Origin: Granulicella mallensis MP5ACTX8 | GTDB lineage: Bacteria; Acidobacteriota; Terriglobia; Terriglobales; Acidobacteriaceae | NCBI RefSeq assembly: GCF_000178955.2 | Contig: NC_016631.1 | Location: 2,976,001 to 3,040,000, forward strand | Reading direction: 5' to 3' | Length of the DNA stretch: 64,000 nucleotides | In this document: piece after piece, positions 47,026 through 54,995 of the stretch | Layout of the letters: the number at the start of each line of letters is the position of its first letter | Position numbering within the stretch: position 1 is the first letter of the stretch | Notes under the pieces: model-generated | Databases searched by the model: none | Seen by the model: the letters and a program-made list of their open reading frames with translations, nothing else | What the model was told of the DNA's origin: nothing | Program-made: the position numbers and the translations under genes

Positions 47026-47856
47026 TCAGAGCCCATAAGCTTCTATCGCTGTCTTCGCCAGGATCTGTTCCTGTTCGTCCGGCGAGAGTTTAGCGATCGC
47101 ACGTCTCACGAGCTCAATCCATGCTGTGTAGTCTGACGCCAGATTGAGTACAGGCCAGTCGGAACCAAACATGAGCCGCTCTGCGCCGAAGGCGGAAAGC
47201 ACAGTCTCCATGTAAGGCCATAGCTGTTGCTCGCTCCACGAACTCCAGTCCGCCTCCGTCGTCATGCCGGAGAGCTTGCAATAAACGTTCTCGCGCCGGG
47301 CAAGCTCACGCAGGTTCGATCTCCACGGCTCCATCGCCTGTTCGCGGATCAGGGGCTTGGCGATGTGGTCGAGGATGAAGATCTGCTTGGGATGCCGATC
47401 TACGAACTCGATCGTCTGGAGCAGGTGCCGCTCAAAGACCAGCAGGTCATATCTCAGATCGAACTGCTGCAAGCAGGCGATGCCGCGATTGAAGTCGTTG
47501 CGCAGCATGTAGCGATCGTCCGCCTCGTCCTGCAGGATGTGGCGTAGCCCCTTCAACTTCGGATGCCGCGCAATTTCTTCAAGACAGGCTTCGATCTTTG
47601 GCTCTACCAGCGGCGCCCAACCCACTACGCCACGGATACGTTGACTATCCTTCGCCAGCGAAAGCATCCACTCGGTCTCCGCAAGCGTTTGCTGTGCCTG
47701 GACGACAACAGTTCCGGTAACACCAGCCGCGGTCGTAATCGCCTCAAGCTCGGGAAGGAGGTAATCGTGACGGAGAACCTCCATCTTGTCCGACATCCAG
47801 GGATAGTCCTCAGGGGAATACTTCCAGAGATGATGATGTGCGTCGATACATTCCAT
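47026..47856 (-). CDS. Amidohydrolase (TIM-barrel, PF04909-type)
   Basis: 276 residues. The ATG at 47856 gives the family start MECIDAHHHLWK, the HxH metal ligands of the first strand; a longer in-frame start has no family match. GVVGWAPL, FILDHIAKP, the conserved NVYCKLSGM and the late MFGSDWPV (catalytic Asp) agree with 2-pyrone-4,6-dicarboxylate lactonase-like/fucono-lactonase-like hydrolases. Likely opens a sugar or aromatic lactone; no neighbour fixes the substrate. Its stop is 8 bp from that of the convergent regulator. Confidence 0.85.
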   Translation of the reverse strand: MECIDAHHHLWKYSPEDYPWMSDKMEVLRHDYLLPELEAITTAAGVTGTVVVQAQQTLAETEWMLSLAKDSQRIRGVVGWAPLVEPKIEACLEEIARHPKLKGLRHILQDEADDRYMLRNDFNRGIACLQQFDLRYDLLVFERHLLQTIEFVDRHPKQIFILDHIAKPLIREQAMEPWRSNLRELARRENVYCKLSGMTTEADWSSWSEQQLWPYMETVLSAFGAERLMFGSDWPVLNLASDYTAWIELVRRAIAKLSPDEQEQILAKTAIEAYGL

Positions 47857-47941
47857 TGGCTTCAGTGATTCTCCAGTCGCCCTCCCATCATGACTGACAG
47901 AAAACCTGCACCGCAAGTTTCATCCAGTAGTGCGCAAAAAT

Positions 47942-47990
47942 GCCATGAAAGACGCAAAGGTTCGAGATGAACCCTCACGTCTTTCATGGC
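47942..47990 (-). terminator. Hairpin terminator after the fasciclin gene
   Basis: 13-bp perfect stem (47942-47954 with 47978-47990) enclosing a second small stem (GGTTC/GAACC), 40 bp beyond the minus-strand fasciclin stop. No T-run follows. Confidence 0.65.
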
Positions 47991-48030
47991 TCCATGCTTG
48001 CAGCCTATAGCAGCAGTAGTACCGGTAAGT

Positions 48031-48582
48031 TTAGTTGGGCATTAGAACGGTATCGACAACATGGATCACGCCGTTCGATTGGAATACATCGGCGATGGTC
48101 ACCGTCGATGTGCCACCCTTTTCATCTGTCAGGATGATCTTCCCGCTCTGCATCGTTGCTGTCAGGCTGCCACCCTGAACAGTCTTCAGGACAGCCTTGC
48201 CGCCACCCTCCTTGATCTGCTTCTTCAGGTCCTTTGCGGTCACCTTGCCGGAGACTACGTGATAGGTGAGAACCTTCACCAGCGTGTCCTTGTTCTCAGG
48301 CTTCAGCAAGGTATCGACAGTGCCGGCAGGCAACTTGTCAAAGGCTGCATTGGTTGGGGCAAAGACGGTGAAGGGGCCAGGGCCCTCCAATGTATCTACC
48401 AGCCCGGCTGCCTTGACGGCTGCGACGAGCGTCGTGTGGTCTTTGGAGTTTACGGCGTTTTCGACGATGTTCTTCGTGGGATACATCGCTGCTCCGCCTA
48501 CATCCGGGTCTTTCTGCGCATGGGCTGCGATGCCGGAGAGCGCGAGTATTGCCGTCAGAACCATTACAGGAAACTTCTTCAT
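48031..48582 (-). CDS. Secreted fasciclin-domain protein
   Basis: 183 residues. The ATG at 48582 follows GGATAGGA, and the signal peptide ends near GIAAHAQ (~25). One FAS1 domain (~45-180): VKAAGLVDTLEGPGPFTVFAPTNAAFDKLPAGTVDTLL, LTYHVVSGKVTAKDL, GVIHVVDTVLMP. These proteins are adhesion-like or bind cell-wall glycan; in bacteria they are often under ECF sigma control. It lies divergent from the ferritin-like pair, with an ECF sigma gene 2.6 kb away. Confidence 0.93.
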   Translation of the reverse strand: MKKFPVMVLTAILALSGIAAHAQKDPDVGGAAMYPTKNIVENAVNSKDHTTLVAAVKAAGLVDTLEGPGPFTVFAPTNAAFDKLPAGTVDTLLKPENKDTLVKVLTYHVVSGKVTAKDLKKQIKEGGGKAVLKTVQGGSLTATMQSGKIILTDEKGGTSTVTIADVFQSNGVIHVVDTVLMPN

Positions 48583-48973
48583 AGATGTCCTATCCATTGC
48601 TGAGTTTTACTTCATTAGCAAAACGGCGCCCAGGGATGGATGGATTCATGGAGGCGGAATAATGCCTCCCCAAAAATATATTTAGAAATTTTCGCAATCC
48701 TTCCAATCCAAACTTTCCTGTACTGCGTTCCTCCATCGTGACAGTTCTGATTTAGTCAGCACTGGTCTTGCAAATAACGACAAAGATCCCATGCAGAGGC
48801 CACCACTCTGCACGACATACTTACCTGCGCTCTGACTGGTTTCGGCTGCACGCCTTTTCCTGGCAACTCTTCGTTTCGCCGGGCTGAACAAACGTCTACT
48901 TCCGCACGTGTGCTCGCTCACTACAGGCGAATGGCATGGCAAGCATCTATCAACGCACCTCAGGAGATGTACT
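48583..48973. other. Divergent promoter region, fasciclin / ferritin-like pair
   Basis: 391 bp between the fasciclin gene (minus) and the first ferritin-like gene (plus); CAGGAG at the right edge is the ribosome site for the GTG at 48974. No gene is supported. Because an ECF sigma/anti-sigma pair is nearby, this region is the place to look for a shared promoter motif. Confidence 0.5.
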
Positions 48974-50008
48974 GTGAAGACACTCGATTCAATTGTTGAT
49001 AAAGCTCTCTCTCGGCGATCGTTTCTCGCAGGCGCTGGAGCCGTGGCCGCTACTACAGCGGTGGTCGGCTGCGGCGGCAATGGCAATAACATGCCCCCCG
49101 TCACTACACCGCCGCCTACAGGTGGCAGCCCAACCTTTACCGACACGGACGTTCTAAACTTCGCTCTCAACCTTGAATATCTTGAGGCACAGTTTTACCT
49201 CTATGCCGCAACTGGCGCAGGGCTTCAGAGCTCCGATACAACTCCAGGTTCCGCTGCCCCCTCACAGACTGCGGGTAAGGTCACCGTGGGCAGTGCTGCC
49301 GCGGTCCCAGGACTTACGCCCGCGCAGCAGGAGATCCTGAACGAGATCGCCTACGAGGAGCAGACTCACGTCCAATTCCTTCGCAAGGCACTCGGTTCGG
49401 CTGCGGTTGGCATGCCTGACATCGATCTCTCCTTCTTCGGACCTCTCGCGGTCGCAGCCGGCATCACTACGGCAGCCACTGGCGCAGGTGCGTTCAATCC
49501 GTTCTCCAGCTTTGACTATTTCCTCGTCGGCTCCTTCATCTTCGAGGACGTAGGAGTCACAGCCTACTCCGGCGCCGCTCCTCTGATCACTGCTGCAGGT
49601 GTAACAGCCGGTTACCTCACCGCTGCCGCAGGCATTCTCGCCGTCGAGGCCTACCACGCTGGCTACGTCCGCACATCACTCACTGGACGCGCCATCGCCG
49701 CCGGTTCCGAGGCTGCCTACCCGTACCTGGCCGCTGCCAACAAAGTAGCGGCTCTGCGAGCGACACTCACCGTCGGCAACAGCAATGCGCCTTCGACGAG
49801 CGGCTCAGTCGAGACGCTGCTCACCTTGCCCACCAGCCTGACCATGCCAAGTGCCATCGTTGCCGCCGATCCTGGCAATGCCGTTGGCTTCTCGCGCAGT
49901 GTGGATCAGGTTCTGCACATCGTCTACGGTTCGCCGATGGTCGGCGTCAAGAGCGGCGGTTTCTTCCCCAGCGGCGTCAACAGCGTCTTCGCCACCACCA
50001 CAGCCTAA
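48974..50008 (+). CDS. Tat-exported ferritin-like protein 1
   Basis: 344 residues from GTG 48974 (AGGAG 8 nt upstream). The twin-arginine signal SRRSFLAGAGAVAATTAVV is followed by GCGG, so it may be a Tat lipoprotein. The Ferritin_2-type four-helix bundle shows possible di-iron ligands in EYLEAQFY, YEEQTHVQFLRKAL, FEDVGVTAY and VEAYHAG. Members are linked to desiccation or oxidative stress (for example in Deinococcus). It is followed 32 bp later by a paralogue, so the two are one operon, and the arrangement points to a joint periplasmic iron or peroxide role. Confidence 0.87.
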   Translation: MKTLDSIVDKALSRRSFLAGAGAVAATTAVVGCGGNGNNMPPVTTPPPTGGSPTFTDTDVLNFALNLEYLEAQFYLYAATGAGLQSSDTTPGSAAPSQTAGKVTVGSAAAVPGLTPAQQEILNEIAYEEQTHVQFLRKALGSAAVGMPDIDLSFFGPLAVAAGITTAATGAGAFNPFSSFDYFLVGSFIFEDVGVTAYSGAAPLITAAGVTAGYLTAAAGILAVEAYHAGYVRTSLTGRAIAAGSEAAYPYLAAANKVAALRATLTVGNSNAPSTSGSVETLLTLPTSLTMPSAIVAADPGNAVGFSRSVDQVLHIVYGSPMVGVKSGGFFPSGVNSVFATTTA

Positions 50009-50040
50009 GCGGCAACATCACTCAAAGGACGGTAAATTCC

Positions 50041-51084
50041 ATGGCAAATCAAGAGACTCAACTTCTGGATGAGATCATCGTCACGAGCCGGCGCAAGATG
50101 CTGTCGCTCGGGGCCGCGTCGCTCGCCGGCCTGGTTCTGAGCGCAAGCGCGCCCGAGGCCAAGGCGGCAACGGCGGCCTACTCGGACACGGACATTCTCA
50201 ACTTCGCCCTCAACCTCGAATACCTGGAGGCGAACTTCTACTACCTCGCAGCCTTCGGCACGACCATCGATAAAGCCAACGCAGCCTCGATGGCCGCAGG
50301 CGCTCCGCTGATTACGCTGTCGGGCACCGTCGGAACACCCGGCACGGTCTCCGGCGGCAGCCTGGTTCCCTTCACGACCATCCCAGTGGCGTCCTATGCC
50401 ATCGAGACGGCCGTTGAAGAGGGCAAGCATGTCCAGTTATTGCTCAGCGCGCTTACCACTTCAGCCGTCGCCCAGCCTGCCATTAATCTGGGCACGTCCT
50501 TCCAGACCCTCGCCACCGCGGCGAAGATCCCGGGCGGCTCAGCCTTTAGCCCGTATGCCAGCGACGCTGCCTTTCTGATCGGCGCCTACGTCTTCGAGGA
50601 CGTAGGAGTCACGGCGTACCACGGAGCGGCTTCCCTGCTCACATCATCCAAGAACCTGACGACAGCAGCCGGCATCCTCGCAGTCGAGGCCTATCACGCG
50701 GGTCTCGTCCGCACCACCATCAACTATCTCGATCCAGCGGGCACCAGCATCGCCGGCTATACCAACCTGATCTCGACGCTTCGGGCATCGCTCTCCCAGG
50801 CCGGTCTGCTCGGCGTCGCACCCAGCGCCTCGCAGTACGACAACAACCCCGACGACTACGGCCTGGCTACCTTCTCGGTCGCACTCGGCGGAGCAGGAAA
50901 CGTTACGGCAACACGCATCACCGATGCCGACCCGACCGACGTCGTAGCCTTTGCCCGCAACACCACGCAGGTCCTGAACATCGTGACGGGCGGCGGTGCG
51001 GTCAACGGAACCACGGTCGTCAGCCCTGCCAAGGGAGTCTTCTTCCCCGCAGGAATGAACGCAGGCCCTAACGGCTTCAAATAG
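50041..51084 (+). CDS. Exported ferritin-like protein 2
   Basis: 347 residues; AAGGACGG precedes the ATG. The N-terminus SRRKMLSLGAASLAGLVLSA is Tat-like. Possible metal ligands repeat the plan of its upstream neighbour: EYLEANFYYLAA, VEEGKHVQLLL, FEDVGVTAYHGAA and VEAYHAG. The two proteins are clear paralogues but differ in length of loops and in the end (VFFPAGMNAGPNGFK here). Tandem duplication, with room for a heteromeric shell. A strong hairpin follows at once. Confidence 0.87.
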   Translation: MANQETQLLDEIIVTSRRKMLSLGAASLAGLVLSASAPEAKAATAAYSDTDILNFALNLEYLEANFYYLAAFGTTIDKANAASMAAGAPLITLSGTVGTPGTVSGGSLVPFTTIPVASYAIETAVEEGKHVQLLLSALTTSAVAQPAINLGTSFQTLATAAKIPGGSAFSPYASDAAFLIGAYVFEDVGVTAYHGAASLLTSSKNLTTAAGILAVEAYHAGLVRTTINYLDPAGTSIAGYTNLISTLRASLSQAGLLGVAPSASQYDNNPDDYGLATFSVALGGAGNVTATRITDADPTDVVAFARNTTQVLNIVTGGGAVNGTTVVSPAKGVFFPAGMNAGPNGFK

Positions 51085-51091
51085 ACCGCAA

Positions 51092-51139
51092 AACGCAGCA
51101 AACGAGCCGTCCCTGGCAGAGACGGCTCGTTGCTGCGTT
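51092..51139 (+). terminator. Strong terminator after the ferritin-like operon
   Basis: About 19 paired bases with one bulge (51092-51111 with 51121-51139) and a 9-nt loop, starting 8 bp past the stop. It separates the ferritin-like pair from the sigma/anti-sigma genes. Confidence 0.82.
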
Positions 51140-51184
51140 CTATCGCATCCCTTTTGCGAGTGCTCGACCTCCAACCTATGTACT

Positions 51185-51829
51185 ATGGAGGGGCGCTCCG
51201 AACCCTTACACTGCCCCTTATTAGATTCCTCGATGATAGAAAAATCCTCCAATCCGATTAGGGCAGCTGAGCGTTCCCTTAATAGCGATTTGGATCGCCT
51301 CCAGGCAGCAAATGATGAGTTCCTGCTGGAACGCGTGCGTGCCAATGATCAGAAGGCGATGGCGGACATCTTCGATCGCTATGGAAGCCTGGTGTATTCG
51401 GTATCTCTCCGCGTTTTAAAGGATCCGGGCCAGGCTGAAGATGTCATGCAGGAGATCTTCTTCCAGCTTTGGAAGAACCCAAACACTTTTGTCCAGGGCC
51501 GCGGTTCGCTGGGTGCGTGGCTCGCCGTTGTCGCGAGAAACCGGGCGATCGACGTTTTGCGGCGCAGAAAACCGACCGACTCCGTAGACGAGGTCGTCCT
51601 GGTTTCAAAGACGAACATCTCCTCGGAGATCGAGCGCAACATCATGGTGGAAAAGATTCGCGAACTTATGAAGAGTCTTCCATCCGAGCAGCAGAAGTCA
51701 GTAGAACTAGCTTTTTTTGAGGGGTTGAGTCACGCAGAGGTTGCGGCTAAAACGGGCGATCCCCTGGGCACTGTAAAGACGAGAATTAGATTGGCATTAA
51801 TCAGCTTACGAAAGGCCATCCAGGCATGA
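51185..51829 (+). CDS. ECF RNA polymerase sigma factor (SigK-like)
   Basis: 214 residues from ATG 51185 (51233 is an alternative). Region 2 (~45-110) shows MADIFDRYGSLVYSVSLRVL, AEDVMQEIFFQLWKNP and GSLGAWLAVVARNRAIDVLRRRK; region 4 (~150-210) shows SLPSEQQKSVELAFFEGLSHAEVAAKTGDPLGTVKTRIRLAL. The match is to the SigK/SigL ECF group that pairs with RskA-type anti-sigma factors. Its TGA overlaps the ATG of that anti-sigma gene, the usual layout for a self-controlled stress switch. Confidence 0.93.
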   Translation: MEGRSEPLHCPLLDSSMIEKSSNPIRAAERSLNSDLDRLQAANDEFLLERVRANDQKAMADIFDRYGSLVYSVSLRVLKDPGQAEDVMQEIFFQLWKNPNTFVQGRGSLGAWLAVVARNRAIDVLRRRKPTDSVDEVVLVSKTNISSEIERNIMVEKIRELMKSLPSEQQKSVELAFFEGLSHAEVAAKTGDPLGTVKTRIRLALISLRKAIQA

Positions 51830-52641
51830 TGCAAGGCGAACACATCTCGCAGGAGGATCTAGCTCTCTATGCGATGCAGGCTCTCTCTCCGGAGGAAGCC
51901 CTGGCAGTCCGCACGCATCTGGCGGAGTGTGCACTTTGCCGCGCCGAGTTGGCTGAGCTCTCCGGCGATCTAGCGCTGGTCGCTCTAAGCGTCGAACAAC
52001 ACCCCATGCCTGAAGGCGCGCGGCAGCGTTTCCTCAACAGGGTCTCCGCAGATTCGGCAGCAACTACGCAGCAGGCGGTAGAACTTCTGGCTGCTCAAGA
52101 AGCGCCTCGCAGGGCGACGCGTACGACAGCAATCTGGCTTCCCTGGGCGGCAGTCGCGGCACTGGTCATCGCGGTGGTCTCTCTCAACATGAAGATTGCT
52201 TCACTCAAGGAACAACTGAGCGAGCAGTCCAGTACAGCGCTGAAACTGGAAGCCGAATCCTCACACGCGCAACAGGTGCTCGAGGTCTTGACCGCGCCCA
52301 AGGCTCAACGCGCAACACTGACTGCCAGCAAGGTTCCTGCTGTTCCTACCGGACGGGCTGTCTATTTAGCAGATCGTGGCGCTTTGGTCCTGCAGGCGAG
52401 CAATCTGGAGCATCTGCCGGAAGGTAAGACCTATGAGCTTTGGGTGGTTCCGGCAAACGGTGCCTCGCCCATTCCGGCAGGACTCTTCCGGCCCGACGCC
52501 ACGGGTTCTGCCAGTCTGGTGTTGCCGCCTTTGCCCAAGGGCATTCCTGCAAAGGCCTTTGCGATCACCATCGAAAGAGCCGAGGGCTCCAGCGTCCCAA
52601 CGGCTCCGATTATTCTCTCTGGCGCTGCGACAGGGGTTTAG
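51826..52641 (+). CDS. RskA-family anti-sigma factor
   Basis: 271 residues. The N-terminal zinc anti-sigma motif is H31-x3-C35-x2-C38 in HLAECALC. A single membrane helix lies at ~100-125 (IWLPWAAVAALVIAVVSL). The outer RskA domain (~165-270) contains LEHLPEGKTYELWVVPANGASPIPAGLF and a LPKGIPAKAFAITIE strand. The protein holds the sigma factor at the membrane until a signal on the outside triggers release. Coupled to the sigma gene by the ATGA overlap. Confidence 0.92.
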   Translation: MMQGEHISQEDLALYAMQALSPEEALAVRTHLAECALCRAELAELSGDLALVALSVEQHPMPEGARQRFLNRVSADSAATTQQAVELLAAQEAPRRATRTTAIWLPWAAVAALVIAVVSLNMKIASLKEQLSEQSSTALKLEAESSHAQQVLEVLTAPKAQRATLTASKVPAVPTGRAVYLADRGALVLQASNLEHLPEGKTYELWVVPANGASPIPAGLFRPDATGSASLVLPPLPKGIPAKAFAITIERAEGSSVPTAPIILSGAATGV

Positions 52642-52707
52642 ACCGGAAACACAATCGTTAGATCCCTGGTGTGTCCGCTTCTGTCTTTGCCTTTGCTTTT
52701 CTGTCTT

Positions 52708-52919
52708 GTCATTCCCGAAGGGAATCTGCTTCTGCTTTTGTCTTTGCTTTTCTGGCTGTCATTCCGAGCGCAGCGAGCGAACCTGCTGTCTCCCGTTTTC
52801 TGCCAGTGCTACCGCAAACGATATGCGCTATCTCACACCGGGCTCTAGCCCCAACTCACCTATTTTTCTGGGGAACACGAGCAAAGAACGGGAGACAGCA
52901 GATTCCCTTCGGGAATGAC
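52708..52919. repeat. Nested inverted repeats in the gap after the anti-sigma gene
   Basis: A perfect 23-bp inverted repeat (52708-52730 with 52897-52919) encloses a 14-bp one (52784-52797 with 52887-52900). Each outer arm is itself palindromic (TTCCCGAAGGGAA). A direct repeat (CTTTGCTTTTCTG...TGTCATTCC) occurs at ~52690 and ~52743. The GTCATTCC[CG]-type unit looks like the dispersed short repeats seen in acidobacterial genomes. It lies in the gap 52642-52953, which holds no supported gene. Confidence 0.85.
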
Positions 52920-52953
52920 AACCAGAAAAACAAAGCAGCAAGCCATCCCGCCG

Positions 52954-53490
52954 CTACATCTTGTAACGCCCCATCTCGTCATCATTCAAATTCTCCAGCC
53001 AGCGCCGCAGATCCTCCGGCGCCAGCGAAGTCGATCCCCCCGAGGCAAGCCGCGCCTGCTCCAGAAGCTGCTTGCTGACAAAGATAGGGCAGTCGGAGCG
53101 CAGAGCCAGCGCAATAGCATCAGAAGGGCGCGCATCCAGCGCAACGACTTCCCCGCCCTGATCCATCCAGATCGTTGCGTGAAAGGTATCCTCGCGCAGC
53201 GCCCCGACAACCACACGAGTCACGCGAGCATTCAGCCCGTGGATGATGTTGCGCAGCAGATCATGCGTCATCGGTCGTGGAGTCGTGGCCTTCTCGATCT
53301 CAAGAGCGATAGCATTGGCCTCGAACAACCCAACCCAGATCGGGAGCACGACCTCCCCGCTGAGATCGTTGAGCACGACGATGGGCATCTTCGTTGAAGG
53401 GTCCATCATGAGCCCGCGAATGCGAACCTCTACATCAGGTTCCGCGGACTCCTGGGGGTTGGACTCGAATTTGAAGCCGGGCAAGTGCAT
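52954..53490 (-). CDS. Bifunctional nuclease family (DUF151) protein
   Basis: 178 residues. The DUF151 signature is complete: VEVRIRGLMMDPSTKMPIVVL, LPIWVGLFEANAIALEIE, RPMTHDLLRNIIHGL, VALDARPSDAIALALR. The family has RNase and DNase activity in the plant founding member; the bacterial role is not settled, although it is conserved in many phyla. A short C-terminal helix follows (EDLRRWLENLNDDEMGRYKM). Its start is immediately next to the MiaB stop, so the two genes may be one transcript. Confidence 0.92.
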   Translation of the reverse strand: MHLPGFKFESNPQESAEPDVEVRIRGLMMDPSTKMPIVVLNDLSGEVVLPIWVGLFEANAIALEIEKATTPRPMTHDLLRNIIHGLNARVTRVVVGALREDTFHATIWMDQGGEVVALDARPSDAIALALRSDCPIFVSKQLLEQARLASGGSTSLAPEDLRRWLENLNDDEMGRYKM

Positions 53491-53495
53491 GGGTG

Positions 53496-54872
53496 CTAGT
53501 GTACAACCGGAACGCGTGCGTTCAGAGCCTGTTGGGCGGCCAGTGCCGGAGAGGGTACCGTCGGGACGGAAATCGCCTCACCCACCAGCGAGCTCGGAAA
53601 GACCTGGGTGATACGTACGTCAATATAGCTTCCAGACGGCGGAGTGCTATCGCACATGAAGTTAACGGTCTTATTCTGCGTAGAGCGCCCCGTAATCTGC
53701 CCCCGTGAGTTGGCGCCGTGCTCCACCATGACCTCGACGGTCTGGTCGAGGTGCCGGCCATAGTTTTCGCGTTGAATCTCGCGTTGGCGGGCGTTGAGGA
53801 TTGCGAGGCGCGCCACCTTCACGTCCTCGGGGATCGAATCATGCATATGGATCGCCGGGGTGTTCGGGCGCGGCGAGTACTTGAAGCCATAGATGGCGTC
53901 GTAGCCAACCGTCTCCAGCAGCGTAATGGTGTCCTCAAAGTCACGGTCGGTCTCTCCGGGAAACCCGACGATGATGTCCGAGGTGAGAGAGATGTCGCGG
54001 CGCGCTGCCTTGGTCCAGGCGATGCGCTCCAGGTACCAGTCGCGCGTATAGTCGCGCTGCATGGCCCGCAGAACGTCGGTGGAACCCGATTGCACGGGCA
54101 GATGGACGTGGTCGCAGAGCGTAGGCACGGCGTCGATGGCGTCGACGATGTCCTTCGTAAAGTCGCGCGGATGCGAGGTCGTGAAGCGCACGCGCTTGAT
54201 GCCGTTTACCTCTCCCACTGCTGCCAGAAGCTCGGCAAAGCTGCGTTTGCCGCTGGGATCGAGATAGCTGTTGACGTTCTGGCCGAGCAATTGGATCTCG
54301 GTAAAGCCCATCTGCGCGATGCGCTGGGCTTCGGCAAGCACCGAGGCCGAGGTGCGTGAGCGCTCCTTGCCGCGCGTGTACGGCACAACGCAGTAGGAGC
54401 AGAACTTGTCGCAGCCTTCGATGATGGTGATATAGCCGCGGTGCGGATTCGTGCGAGAGGTGAACTCGGTGTCGAAGGTCTCGTCAGTCTGGCGGTCGTC
54501 GAGCCCGGTAATCCGGGTCTCCCCGGCTTCCAGGCGGGCGAGCATCTCCGGGAGGTTCCGATAGGATGCCGATCCGGCGACCAGCGAGACATAGGGCGCC
54601 CGCTCGAAGATCTTGTTGCCCTCCTGCTGGGCCACACAGCCCAGCACGGCAAACTTCTTGCCTTCCCCCTGCATGCGCTTGTACTCATTCAGGCGGTGGA
54701 AGACCTTCTGCTCGGCCTTATCGCGGATGGAGCAGGTGTTGTAAAGAATGAGGCCCGCATCGGCCTCATCGACGACCTGGCTGTAGCCTTCGCGCAGCAG
54801 CGTGCCAACGACCTTCTCCGAGTCATGCGCGTTCATCTGACAGCCAAAGGTTTCGATATAAAACGTCTTCAA
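53496..54872 (-). CDS. miaB: tRNA-2-methylthio-N6-isopentenyladenosine synthase MiaB
   Basis: 458 residues. The start is TTG 54872, with GAGGAAATTCAC in front; it gives the family N-terminus MKTFYIETFGCQMN, whereas the upstream frame extension is unrelated. The UPF0004 domain has C11 and LYNTCSIRDKAEQKV; the radical-SAM domain has GCDKFCSYCVVPYTRGKE with the CxxxCxxC cluster ligands; the C-terminal TRAM domain (~375-440) includes NRGQITGRSTQNKTVNF. It attaches a methylthio group at A37 of tRNAs reading U-starting codons. Divergent from hen1 by 123 bp. Confidence 0.96.
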   Translation of the reverse strand: MKTFYIETFGCQMNAHDSEKVVGTLLREGYSQVVDEADAGLILYNTCSIRDKAEQKVFHRLNEYKRMQGEGKKFAVLGCVAQQEGNKIFERAPYVSLVAGSASYRNLPEMLARLEAGETRITGLDDRQTDETFDTEFTSRTNPHRGYITIIEGCDKFCSYCVVPYTRGKERSRTSASVLAEAQRIAQMGFTEIQLLGQNVNSYLDPSGKRSFAELLAAVGEVNGIKRVRFTTSHPRDFTKDIVDAIDAVPTLCDHVHLPVQSGSTDVLRAMQRDYTRDWYLERIAWTKAARRDISLTSDIIVGFPGETDRDFEDTITLLETVGYDAIYGFKYSPRPNTPAIHMHDSIPEDVKVARLAILNARQREIQRENYGRHLDQTVEVMVEHGANSRGQITGRSTQNKTVNFMCDSTPPSGSYIDVRITQVFPSSLVGEAISVPTVPSPALAAQQALNARVPVVH

Positions 54873-54995
54873 GTGAATTTCCTCTACCGAGCCGCACCAT
54901 AAGCCCGGTTGCAAATCGCCCTCACCCTAAGGTTTTGTGCCTTCCGGGGAACACTCTTTAGTATAGATGGCATCCCTCCGCTACACTGGGCCTCC

